The translations under genes were made by a program, and so were the position numbers. A model generated the notes under the pieces. That model was given only the letters and a program-made list of their open reading frames with translations, made no database searches and was not told where the DNA came from. Source: an uncultured Lachnospiraceae bacterium (GTDB taxonomy: Bacteria; Bacillota; Clostridia; Lachnospirales; Lachnospiraceae). From it: DNA of 14,344 bases. The DNA is taken from assembly GCA_934370915.1 (NCBI GenBank), contig CAKRNI010000048.1:1-14344 (forward strand), given 5' to 3'. Shown in pieces: positions 7,860 to 13,927 of this stretch (positions are counted from its first letter, which is position 1; each line of letters opens with the position of its first letter).

Positions 7860-8050
7860 TAAAAATATATCTATCATCGGTCTTTTATCTGTTGGTTTTC
7901 TTTCGGAATTCTTACGGTTTTGGGTGGGGGTACGTGCAGACTGGTCTGCGCTGTGCTATGAGGTGTGGCTGTGTTGTTGTTTTTTACGGTTGGCTCACGG
8001 ATAAGAGGTTTTTACATATTTTATAGTAAGTACTTTTGAGCGAGGTGTCC
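7860..8050. other. Divergent intergenic region, G/T-rich on the plus strand
   Basis: This stretch separates the export operon (minus) from the ATPase/permease pair (plus). From about 7915 to 8000 it is markedly rich in G and T on the plus strand and holds an inverted repeat GCAGAC-TG-GTCTGC (7936-7949). A loose plus-strand promoter candidate is TTGGCT, 17 bases, TACATA, just upstream of the gene. I looked for TPP-type and other common riboswitch signatures, because such transporters are sometimes thiamine-related, and saw none. Confidence 0.35.
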
Positions 8051-8965
8051 ATGACTCCGAAATTGGAAGTTAAAGGGGTGAATTACTCCTACCACACGTT
8101 GGAGGGAGAAACAAAGGCCCTTTCTGATATATCGTTTCACGTCAATTCCGGCGAGTTTCTCTGTATTGTCGGGCCATCCGGGTGCGGGAAGTCTACACTG
8201 CTTTCTCTGCTTTCCGGACTTTTAGTCCCTGAGAGGGGGAAGATTCTTTTCGACGGGACTCCGGTCGCGAGGGGAGTTTCCGGGATCGGGTACATGCTGC
8301 AGAGAGATCATCTGTTGGAATGGCGGACGGTCCTCTCGAATGTCTCTCTTGGACTTGAGGTGCGAAGGAAGCGTGATCCTGAGCATTTGAGCCGGGTAAA
8401 AGAACTTCTGGATTCCTACGGACTCCGGTCTTTCTATGATGCGCATCCGTCGGAGCTTTCCGGGGGCATGCGGCAGCGGGCCGCATTAATCCGGACTCTT
8501 GCATTAGAACCGGACCTTCTGCTTCTTGATGAACCGTTTTCTGCTCTGGATTATCAGACAAGACTCTCGGTCTGTGATGACATCAGTTCGATCATCCGAA
8601 GCCGTAGGAAGACGGCGATTCTGATCACCCATGATCTTTCTGAAGCGGTAAGTGCGGCGGACCGGATCCTGGTTCTGACCAGCCGGCCCGGGACGATCAA
8701 GGGGGAACTTGTGATACAGTTTCCGAACCATGAGGTGAGTCCTTTGAAGCGGAGGAATTATCCGGAGTTTTCTTCTTATTTTAATGAATTGTGGAAGATT
8801 CTTGGGAATGGGGACGTGGATGATGTGTCAATGATCGATGGGGCCGGATCTGGAGATACAGATATTATCAATGGAACGGAATCCGGTGATGAGAATACAC
8901 CAGCAGATGGAAACGGGCACATGAATGCTGTCAATGTTGGAGGTGAGCCGGATGAAATTTCATAA
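8051..8965 (+). CDS. ABC transporter ATP-binding protein, nitrate/sulfonate/taurine (SsuB/TauB) type
   Basis: Cytoplasmic ATPase of an importer in the family that takes up nitrate, sulfonates, taurine or pyrimidine precursors of thiamine; the substrate is not predictable here. I choose ATG 8051 (304 residues), with GAGG five bases upstream, over a TTG at 8036. Walker A GPSGCGKST (41-49), Q-loop YMLQRD (Gln84), signature LSGGMRQR (136-143), Walker B LLLLDEP (156-162) and ITHD (His194) are all present. The core ends near residue 255 (YFNELWKIL); a further 50 residues, rich in Gly, Asp, Asn and Ser, form an acidic low-complexity tail absent from typical members. The permease start lies inside its 3' end. 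Confidence 0.88.
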   Translation: MTPKLEVKGVNYSYHTLEGETKALSDISFHVNSGEFLCIVGPSGCGKSTLLSLLSGLLVPERGKILFDGTPVARGVSGIGYMLQRDHLLEWRTVLSNVSLGLEVRRKRDPEHLSRVKELLDSYGLRSFYDAHPSELSGGMRQRAALIRTLALEPDLLLLDEPFSALDYQTRLSVCDDISSIIRSRRKTAILITHDLSEAVSAADRILVLTSRPGTIKGELVIQFPNHEVSPLKRRNYPEFSSYFNELWKILGNGDVDDVSMIDGAGSGDTDIINGTESGDENTPADGNGHMNAVNVGGEPDEIS

Positions 8966-9806
8966 TATCACTTCTTTGATCCTGCGCAGGCACCGGGCTG
9001 TGATCCCGGCGACGGATCTTGCGGTCTCCCCCGCGCAGTACCGATATCTTCAGGGGGAACGGCGAATCCGAAGACAGATCTTTGTCTGCAGGGTCTTGTT
9101 TCTGGTCCTGTTTCTTTTTTCCTGGGAGGTCAGCGCACGGATCGGGATCTTAAATGATTTTATTTTCAGTTCCCCGTCCCGTGTACTCTCCTGTTTTCTT
9201 TCCATGACCGCGGACCGGACGATCTTTTATCACATGGGCATCACGATTCTGGAGACGCTTTTCAGCTTTTTCCTTGTGACAGGAATCGGGATTTTCGGCG
9301 CTGTGGCTCTCTGGTCCAGCCGGCGGCTTGCGAAGATCTTAGAGCCCTATCTTGTGATGCTGAACAGCCTGCCGAAGTCCGCTCTCGCTCCGGTGCTCAT
9401 CGTGTGGCTGGGCAACAACATGAAAACGATCATCACGGCGGCAGTCTCCGTGGCGGTATTCGGCTCGGTCTTAACACTCTACAACGGTTTTCTCTCCATG
9501 GACCCGGACCAGATCCGGCTGATCTATACGCTGGGCGGAAAACGGAAGGATGTCCTCACAAAGGTCCTGCTGCCCGGCTCCGTTCCGCTCATCATCAGCA
9601 ACATGAAGGTCAACATCGGCCTCTGCCTCGTGGGTGTCATCATCGGCGAGTTTCTCTCCGCCCAGGCAGGCCTCGGCTTTCTCATCATCTACGGCAGCCA
9701 GGTCTTTAAATTAGACCTTGTGATCATGTCCATCGTGATCCTCTGTATCCTGTCTGCGATCCTGTATCAGGCGGTAACGGTGCTGGAGAGGAGGTGTAGG
9801 CGGTAA
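8952..9806 (+). CDS. ABC transporter permease, nitrate/sulfonate/taurine (SsuC/TauC) type
   Basis: Membrane partner of the preceding ATPase. Start ATG 8952 has GGAGG eight bases upstream, within the ATPase gene, and overlaps it by 14 bases; an earlier in-frame ATG at 8925 lacks such a site. The 284 residues include an unusually basic N-terminal extension of about 45 residues before the first helix (FLVLFLFSWEVSARIGI). About six membrane segments follow, with the family's coupling motif LNSLPKSALAPVLIVWLG and the following LGGKRKDVLTKVLLPGSVP. No substrate-binding protein gene is adjacent; an intrinsic terminator follows 13 bases after the stop. Confidence 0.88.
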   Translation: MKFHNITSLILRRHRAVIPATDLAVSPAQYRYLQGERRIRRQIFVCRVLFLVLFLFSWEVSARIGILNDFIFSSPSRVLSCFLSMTADRTIFYHMGITILETLFSFFLVTGIGIFGAVALWSSRRLAKILEPYLVMLNSLPKSALAPVLIVWLGNNMKTIITAAVSVAVFGSVLTLYNGFLSMDPDQIRLIYTLGGKRKDVLTKVLLPGSVPLIISNMKVNIGLCLVGVIIGEFLSAQAGLGFLIIYGSQVFKLDLVIMSIVILCILSAILYQAVTVLERRCRR

Positions 9807-9818
9807 ATGCGCCTGCAG

Positions 9819-9841
9819 AATCTGCCATAGGTAGATTTTTT
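9819..9841 (+). terminator. Intrinsic terminator of the ATPase/permease pair
   Basis: AATCTGCC (9819-9826) pairs with GGTAGATT (9830-9837) around an ATA loop, with one G-T pair, and runs into a T6 tract ending at 9841. Confidence 0.8.
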
Positions 9842-9858
9842 CGGGAGGATGACAAAAA

Positions 9859-9904
9859 TCCCCAGAAAACACCATCTCAAAATATGAGGCATGTCTTCTG
9901 GGGA
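9859..9904 (-). terminator. Intrinsic terminator of the YitT-family gene
   Basis: A long hairpin with outer arms TCCCCAGAA (9859-9867) and TTCTGGGGA (9896-9904), continued by ACA/TGT after one mismatch and CTCA/TGAG near the loop. On the minus strand it is followed by ATTTTTG. It lies 20 bases past the stop of the YitT-family gene; on the plus strand it could act as a back-up stop. Confidence 0.8.
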
Positions 9905-9923
9905 ATATCTTTTGATTTGCAGA

Positions 9924-10823
9924 TCAGTCCAGAGACTCTCTGTAAAATCCGCCGTAGAAATTTTCTGTTTTGAACACATTGATGATCACATGCTCATCTA
10001 CCTCCTGGATCAGCTGGACGATATCGTTGATCTCATAGGAGGAAATCACGGTGTGGAGCAGGGACATCTTTTTGTGGCTGTATCCGCCGACGGCATCCAC
10101 ACAGGAGATCCCGTGATGGTACTTGCTGACATAAGTCTTCATGATCTCTTCCGCTTTGCAGGTTGTGATCTGTAAGGTCACACGGTCATAGCGGTGATGG
10201 AAGGTGGAGATCATCTTTGTGGAGATAAATTGGAACAGGATGGAATATCCTGCGTACTCCCATCCGAACATGTGTCCGAAGATCACGAGGATGCACACAT
10301 TTCCCATAAACACGTAGTTCCAGATGGACTTTCCGGTCTTATTGGAAACATAGAGGGCAATAAAGTCGGTACCGCCGGTGGACGCGTTTCCCTTTAAGGA
10401 AAGGACAACAGACAAACCGTAAAGCACACCTCCGAAGATCACGTTTAAGGTCAGATCATCAAATAACGGAGTGTAATGGCAGACTTTTAAGAAAAAGCTG
10501 GCGAAAAATACCTGCAGCAGGGAAAATACTGTGAATTTTACATTGATGCTGCGGCAGCACAGCAGGGCAACCGGCAGGTTCAAAACAACGAGTGCTAAGG
10601 ACGTTGACACAGAAAAACCGTACAGCTCCGTAATCCGGTCGATCAGGATCGCAAGACCTGTAAAACCGCTGGACAAAAGTCCTGCCGGACGGATAAATGC
10701 CAGAATCACATAGGACTGCAAAAGGGCAGATGCCAGAACTGCCACGAAGGAAATTACACAGCGGACAGCAAAGTTTTTCCGCAATTCACGTACCTTTTTG
10801 GTAACATCATTCCAGGAACTCAT
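9924..10823 (-). CDS. YitT-family membrane protein (DUF161 plus DUF2179)
   Basis: Integral membrane protein of unproven function. The 299 residues show about five to six membrane helices in the first 200 residues, including the family's conserved ILAFIRPAGLLSSGFTGLAILI and GNASTGGTDFIALYVSNKTGKSIW segments. A soluble C-terminal domain (about 215-299) matches DUF2179 in plan: YDRVTLQITTCKAEEIMK, HHGISCVDAVGGYSHKKMSLLHTVISSYE, and the family's ending with VFKTENFYGGFY. Length is typical. GGAG sits about ten bases before ATG 10823, a slightly long gap. It is monocistronic, with its own strong promoter, a leader of about 140 bases and a terminator. Transport of a small solute is sometimes guessed for the family; nothing here narrows it. 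Confidence 0.9.
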   Translation of the reverse strand: MSSWNDVTKKVRELRKNFAVRCVISFVAVLASALLQSYVILAFIRPAGLLSSGFTGLAILIDRITELYGFSVSTSLALVVLNLPVALLCCRSINVKFTVFSLLQVFFASFFLKVCHYTPLFDDLTLNVIFGGVLYGLSVVLSLKGNASTGGTDFIALYVSNKTGKSIWNYVFMGNVCILVIFGHMFGWEYAGYSILFQFISTKMISTFHHRYDRVTLQITTCKAEEIMKTYVSKYHHGISCVDAVGGYSHKKMSLLHTVISSYEINDIVQLIQEVDEHVIINVFKTENFYGGFYRESLD

Positions 10824-10875
10824 AAGTGGGGTACTCCTTTTTCATACTGTTTCTGCAATGATCCGGTATTGTTTG

Positions 10876-10891
10876 ATTTGATAGATCAAAT
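10876..10891. promoter_or_regulatory. Inverted repeat in the YitT leader
   Basis: ATTTGAT-AG-ATCAAAT, perfect seven-base arms around two bases, between the promoter and the gene. It could be an operator or a small RNA hairpin. Confidence 0.35.
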
Positions 10892-10932
10892 GATTTATTT
10901 TGCCGAATCATTCCATTGTTTTCTGATTCTTT

Positions 10933-10963
10933 GTCGTTTTGTATGGGGTGTTGGGAAAACGAC
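10933..10963. repeat. Hairpin at the 5' end of the YitT transcript
   Basis: GTCGTTTT (10933-10940) and AAAACGAC (10956-10963) form a perfect eight-pair stem with a 15-base loop. It begins within about eight bases of the -10 box, so it would be the first structure in the RNA. It could protect the 5' end or be a DNA operator. Confidence 0.4.
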
Positions 10964-10970
10964 CTTCCTA

Positions 10971-10998
10971 ACTTTATCATGATTTTTTTTATTGTCAA
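10971..10998 (-). promoter_or_regulatory. Strong promoter of the YitT-family gene
   Basis: Minus strand consensus TTGACA (10993-10998), 16-base spacer, TAAAGT (10971-10976) with an extended -10 TG. It stands just beyond the terminator of the DUF3870 gene and implies a leader of about 140 bases. Confidence 0.8.
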
Positions 10999-11008
10999 TC
11001 GGTCTCAT

Positions 11009-11045
11009 AAAAAACAAGAAAAAAACAACCGGAGGAAACCTCCGG
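11009..11045 (-). terminator. Intrinsic terminator of the DUF3870 gene
   Basis: CCGGAGG (11029-11035) pairs with CCTCCGG (11039-11045) around an AAA loop; the minus strand then reads TTGTTTTTTTC and a second T run. It lies about 48 bases past the gene's stop. Confidence 0.9.
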
Positions 11046-11092
11046 CTTAATAATGTTAAAATTTCTACTCTCTTGTTTTCACATCTGTACAA

Positions 11093-11425
11093 TCATTTTC
11101 CACGGTTTTCCCCGATCGCGGTGAGATACCGGTTGCATGCGTCCTTCATGCACGCGATCAGCGGCTTCTGTGTCAGCGCGAAATAACGCTCCCGGATCTC
11201 CTTCTCGATCAGCGGAACGTCCGTCTTTAAACTTTTCCCCACAAACATGGATGCCACGAACTGCTTCGTCACCTCAAGGATCGTATTGCAGTCCAGCTCC
11301 AGAATTTTCCCCGTATCACGCTCCACGATCAGGCTGATATAAAATTCCCCGTGGAGGTTGTAGATTGCGTCCTCCCTGCTCGGCTTTGCCTGACCGACCA
11401 CGAGGATCGTGTTTTTGTTTTCCAT
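11093..11425 (-). CDS. DUF3870 domain protein, function unknown
   Basis: A 110-residue soluble protein that I recognise as DUF3870 by its order of motifs: an N-terminal strand ending VVGQAKP, a middle FYISLIVERDTGKILELDCNTI, then FVASMFVGKSL, and the C-terminal RYFALTQKPLIACMKDACNRYL. There are no catalytic residues I can name, no signal peptide and no membrane segment; two cysteines lie in the DCN and ACMKDACN stretches. The start ATG has an AGGGG eight bases upstream. It is transcribed alone, divergently from the D-glutamate cyclase-like gene, from a promoter touching that gene's promoter. I infer shared control and perhaps a shared pathway, but the biochemical role is not known to me. Confidence 0.75.
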   Translation of the reverse strand: MENKNTILVVGQAKPSREDAIYNLHGEFYISLIVERDTGKILELDCNTILEVTKQFVASMFVGKSLKTDVPLIEKEIRERYFALTQKPLIACMKDACNRYLTAIGENRGK

Positions 11426-11552
11426 ATAGTATACCCCTTTTTTACTCCCCGATATAAGAATTCGCTCATAGTGACTGACCTGCCCGCTGACGGTTCATGA
11501 AAAACAAATGTCATCTGCGGTACCGCTCGTTTTACTTTTGCGCCCGTTACAT

Positions 11553-11581
11553 AGTATATCACAAAATCATCCCATTTTCCA
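11553..11581 (-). promoter_or_regulatory. Promoter of the DUF3870 gene
   Basis: Minus strand TGGAAA (11576-11581), 17-base spacer, TATACT (11553-11558) with an extended -10 TG. Its -35 box directly abuts the -35 box of the divergent plus-strand promoter. The leader is about 120 bases; I see nothing definite in it. Confidence 0.6.
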
Positions 11582-11610
11582 TTGACTTTTCTATGCATTT
11601 CTACTAAACT
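11582..11610 (+). promoter_or_regulatory. Promoter of the D-glutamate cyclase-like gene leader
   Basis: TTGACT (11582-11587), 17-base spacer, TAAACT (11605-11610). Transcription would start near 11617, about 200 bases before the start codon, and read straight into the alternative folds described next. Confidence 0.6.
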
Positions 11611-11625
11611 AAAGACAGCGAAAAC

Positions 11626-11689
11626 AGATTCTTTTATTTATCGGGACTCCTGCCCGGATGTTCCCTCCGTAAATAAGAGCCATGAATCT
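11626..11689 (+). ncRNA. Candidate riboswitch or antiterminator fold in the leader RNA
   Basis: AGATT-CTTTTATTTA (11626-11640) pairs with TAAATAAGAG (11670-11679) and AATCT (11685-11689), giving 15 pairs with one G-T pair and a five-base bulge. It closes a 29-base core (11641-11669) containing a CGGG/CCCG hairpin (11642-11645 with 11653-11656) and a C/T-rich stretch ending CCCTCC. The 3' strand overlaps the 5' arm of the terminator at 11678-11717, so forming this stem should prevent termination. I know of no described class with this core. The fold is read from pairing in one sequence only. Confidence 0.5.
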
Positions 11690-11717
11690 TCCATACAGGG
11701 GATCAGTGGCTTTTTTT
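11678..11717 (+). terminator. Intrinsic terminator inside the leader (attenuator)
   Basis: AGCCAT (11678-11683) pairs with GTGGCT (11706-11711); after a two-by-two internal loop, ATCTTC (11686-11691) pairs with GGGGAT (11698-11703). The hexaloop is CATACA. A T7 run follows at 11711-11717. No plus-strand gene lies upstream for it to terminate, so it must act on the leader transcript or end a free RNA of about 100 bases. Confidence 0.7.
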
Positions 11718-11817
11718 GTTGCCCAAAATCCGGAAAACGGTCCGTATCGCCCGTTTCCGATACACGGCAGCGAAAAAAGTTTTCCCCCGCATCAAACATA
11801 TTTGGAGGATGATTACC

Positions 11818-12708
11818 ATGACATTTTTTAAAGATCTGGATACCATTATGAAACAGGATTTCGGAAACCGCGGACTCTTAAACGAACTCCCGGACAATCC
11901 GATCCGGGAAACCCTGACCGCTCTCACTCTGGCCCGCCGCGTAATTCTCTTAACCGGCTTTCCGGTCCGGCTTGAGGACGGCTCCTATGTAGGCGAGACT
12001 GACGGTCCTCTCGGCACCGCTGATATCGCCGCTGCCCTGACTGCCCTCGGCGCATCCGTGCTCGTGATCACCGACGAACCTGCATTTTCGATCGTAAGCG
12101 ATGTTATCTGCTGCCGTGCCCCAAAAGCGAAACTCCTGATGCTGCCAAAGACCGACACCGCTGAATTCATCCGAAGCTGCATCAAAACCTTTGAACCGAC
12201 CCATTTTATCTCTCTGGAACGCCCAGGAAAGGCTGCCAACGGCCACTATCACAGCATGCGCGGTGAGATCCTCGATGACATGATCACTGACTCCTCTCTC
12301 TTCCTCTCCGAGGCAAAAAAAGCCGGAGCCACCACGATCTCCATCGGTGACGGCGGCAACGAGATGGGGATGGGAACCTACCGCGATGTGATCGAACGCT
12401 TTGTCCCCTTCGGCGAAACGATCTGCACCGCCGAAAGCGCCGATATCACTCTCGCCTGCGGTGTCTCCAACTGGTGGGGAACCGGCATCGCCGCCCTCTG
12501 CTCCCTTATCGCTGAAAAGGACCTTCTCCCGACCCGTGAAGAAGAAACCGAGGCTCTCCGCCTCGCCGTAGCTGCCGGGAGCGTCGACGGATGCACCAGG
12601 AAACGTGAGATGACCGTCGACCGGCTCGATCTCGAAACGCATCTCGGGATCCTTGACGCTGTCCGTGATATTTTAAAGAAAGAGCTGGACTTATGCGCGA
12701 TCGCATAA
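11818..12708 (+). CDS. D-glutamate cyclase-like protein (DUF4392/GLUCM C-terminal family)
   Basis: Likely a cytoplasmic enzyme of the family whose vertebrate member (DGLUCY) converts D-glutamate to 5-oxo-D-proline. I choose ATG 11818 (296 residues): GGAGG (11804-11808) stands nine bases upstream, while the in-frame ATG at 11809 touches it. Family features visible are TGFPV (46-50), the conserved GETDGPLGTADIAAAL (59-73 region), SLERPGKAANGHYHSMRG with the HYHSMRG block (about 133-149), SIGDGGNEMGMG (175-186) and GVSNWWGTGIAALCSLI (215-231). Length suits the stand-alone bacterial form. It is preceded by an attenuator-like leader and followed by a LysR gene. Activity on D-glutamate in bacteria is inferred from family membership; a related hydroxy-acid or amino-acid substrate is possible. 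Confidence 0.8.
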   Translation: MTFFKDLDTIMKQDFGNRGLLNELPDNPIRETLTALTLARRVILLTGFPVRLEDGSYVGETDGPLGTADIAAALTALGASVLVITDEPAFSIVSDVICCRAPKAKLLMLPKTDTAEFIRSCIKTFEPTHFISLERPGKAANGHYHSMRGEILDDMITDSSLFLSEAKKAGATTISIGDGGNEMGMGTYRDVIERFVPFGETICTAESADITLACGVSNWWGTGIAALCSLIAEKDLLPTREEETEALRLAVAAGSVDGCTRKREMTVDRLDLETHLGILDAVRDILKKELDLCAIA

Positions 12709-12712
12709 GTCC
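12687..12712. repeat. Perfect hairpin spanning the stop codon of the cyclase-like gene
   Basis: GGACTTATGCG (12687-12697) and CGCATAAGTCC (12702-12712) form an 11-pair stem around CGAT; the TAA stop is in the 3' arm. No T run follows, so it is not a standard intrinsic terminator. The central octamer GCGATCGC (12696-12703) recurs at 12715-12722. Confidence 0.6.
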
Positions 12713-12747
12713 ACGCGATCGCAGATCCGCAATCTCCACATTTCATA

Positions 12748-12777
12748 TTGACATCTCCCGTCCAGATTCTATATAAT
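12748..12777 (+). promoter_or_regulatory. Consensus promoter of the LysR gene
   Basis: TTGACA (12748-12753), 18-base spacer, TATAAT (12772-12777): both hexamers are exact consensus. Transcription would start near 12784 and give a leader of about 70 bases to ATG 12855. Confidence 0.85.
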
Positions 12778-12854
12778 AGACATAAATAATACGAATACCA
12801 CGTATGAAAGGGGGTTATGCTCCTGCGGTCCCGGAACGGACGGCAGTATTTTTT

Positions 12855-13751
12855 ATGGAACAGCATCTGTCACAATACAAAATCTTCTATGAAGTAGCCC
12901 GCTGCGGCAATATCTCCCGCGCTGCCAAAGAGCTCTATATCAGCCAGCCCGCTATCAGCAAAGCCATCAGCAAGCTTGAGGAAAGTCTCGGCATCCGGCT
13001 CTTCAACCGGAATTCCCGCGGCGTCCAGCTCACAAGGGAAGGCAGCATCCTCTTCCAGCACGTGAACACCGCCTTCGACTCCATCGGACGCGGCGAGCGC
13101 GAGCTGAAAAGGATCCATGATTTCCACATCGGAAACCTGAAGATCGGCGTCAGCAACACCCTGTGCAAATACGTACTTCTCCCTTACTTAAAAGGATTCA
13201 TCGGAAAATATCCGCACGTGAACATTGCCATCGAGAGCCAGTCCACCTACCAGACTCTCGACATGCTCGAGGCCAGAAAGATCGATATCGGTCTCGTGGC
13301 GGAACCAAAAAACAGAAAGGGCCTCCATTTCCAGCCGGTGATGGAGATCAGCGATGCCTTCGTCTGTACTCCGGCTTATCTGGAGAATTTTCATCTGAGG
13401 GAAGGAAATGACACCAATATCTTCAGAACCGGGAATATCATGCTCTTAAACCGCTCCAATATGAGCCGGAAGCATGTGGATTCCTACCTGTCTGAAAACC
13501 AGATCGAGATCAATCAGATCCTCGAGACCACCGATATGGAGCTCCTCATCGAGTTCTCCCGGATCGGCCTCGGAATTGGCTGTGTCATCCGGGATTTCAT
13601 CGAAGACGACTTAAAAAGCGGAACCCTCATCGAGATCCCGTTAGATGTTCCGATTCCAAAACGTGTCGTCGGTTTCTGCTGCCATCCCCAGGATATGCCG
13701 GATACCCTGAGAGAATTTCTGGAATTCTCGCGGACCTTCCGCAAGGCCTGA
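12855..13751 (+). CDS. LysR-family transcriptional regulator
   Basis: A DNA-binding regulator, probably of its own gene and of the adjacent cyclase-like/DUF3870 pair. I choose ATG 12855 (298 residues), as the family's usual N-terminus (HLSQYKIFYEVARCGNISRAAKELYISQPAISKAISKLE) begins there; an earlier in-frame ATG at 12804 lacks a ribosome site, though 12855 has only a weak GGACGG. The winged helix-turn-helix spans about residues 4-62, including LGIRLFNRNSRGVQLTREG. The effector-binding domain starts near residue 90 with GNLKIGVSNTL and includes the RKIDIGLV and GLGIGCVI elements. The effector is unknown. A strong terminator follows. Confidence 0.9.
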   Translation: MEQHLSQYKIFYEVARCGNISRAAKELYISQPAISKAISKLEESLGIRLFNRNSRGVQLTREGSILFQHVNTAFDSIGRGERELKRIHDFHIGNLKIGVSNTLCKYVLLPYLKGFIGKYPHVNIAIESQSTYQTLDMLEARKIDIGLVAEPKNRKGLHFQPVMEISDAFVCTPAYLENFHLREGNDTNIFRTGNIMLLNRSNMSRKHVDSYLSENQIEINQILETTDMELLIEFSRIGLGIGCVIRDFIEDDLKSGTLIEIPLDVPIPKRVVGFCCHPQDMPDTLREFLEFSRTFRKA

Positions 13752-13811
13752 TCCGGAAACTGATCCATTCATATTCTGGTACTTCCAAAGGTCCAGCTCG
13801 TCTTATCTGCC

Positions 13812-13867
13812 AAAAGAGCCGGGGCCTGAATTTCGATCGATCACGAAATCCAGGTTCCGGCTCTTTT
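13812..13867. terminator. Bidirectional intrinsic terminator between lysR and nudC
   Basis: AAAAGAGCCGG (13812-13822) pairs with CCGGCTCTTTT (13857-13867), continued inward by GG/TT wobble pairs, CCTG/CAGG and, after one mismatch, ATTTCG/CGAAAT, around an eight-base loop. Terminal A4 and T4 tracts serve both convergent genes. The rest of 13752-13927 shows nothing else. Confidence 0.93.
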
Positions 13868-13927
13868 CAGCTTCTCATTTTTCCTTACACAGGCTCAGCC
13901 GTCCTCTGCATGCGGTTCCACAAGTCC

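Noticed and set aside
7961..8026. A 22-codon frame (MRCGCVVVFYGW...) in the G/T-rich leader
   Set aside because: No ribosome site, and the composition explains the Cys/Val/Gly content.
7798..8050. A thiamine (TPP) riboswitch ahead of the importer genes
   Set aside because: The conserved CTGAGA and partner elements are absent.
11329..11598. An 89-codon minus-strand frame overlapping the DUF3870 gene and its promoter
   Set aside because: It begins in promoter DNA, overlaps DUF3870 out of frame and turns into low-complexity sequence.
11950..12642. A 230-codon minus-strand open frame opposite the cyclase-like gene
   Set aside because: It lies wholly antisense to a well-matched coding sequence and shows no recognisable domain or ribosome site.
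12816..12896. A 26-codon frame (starting MLLRSRNGRQYFLW) that could be a leader peptide before lysR
   Set aside because: Its GGGGG stands only two bases from the ATG, too close to act, and the frame simply overlaps the lysR start by chance.
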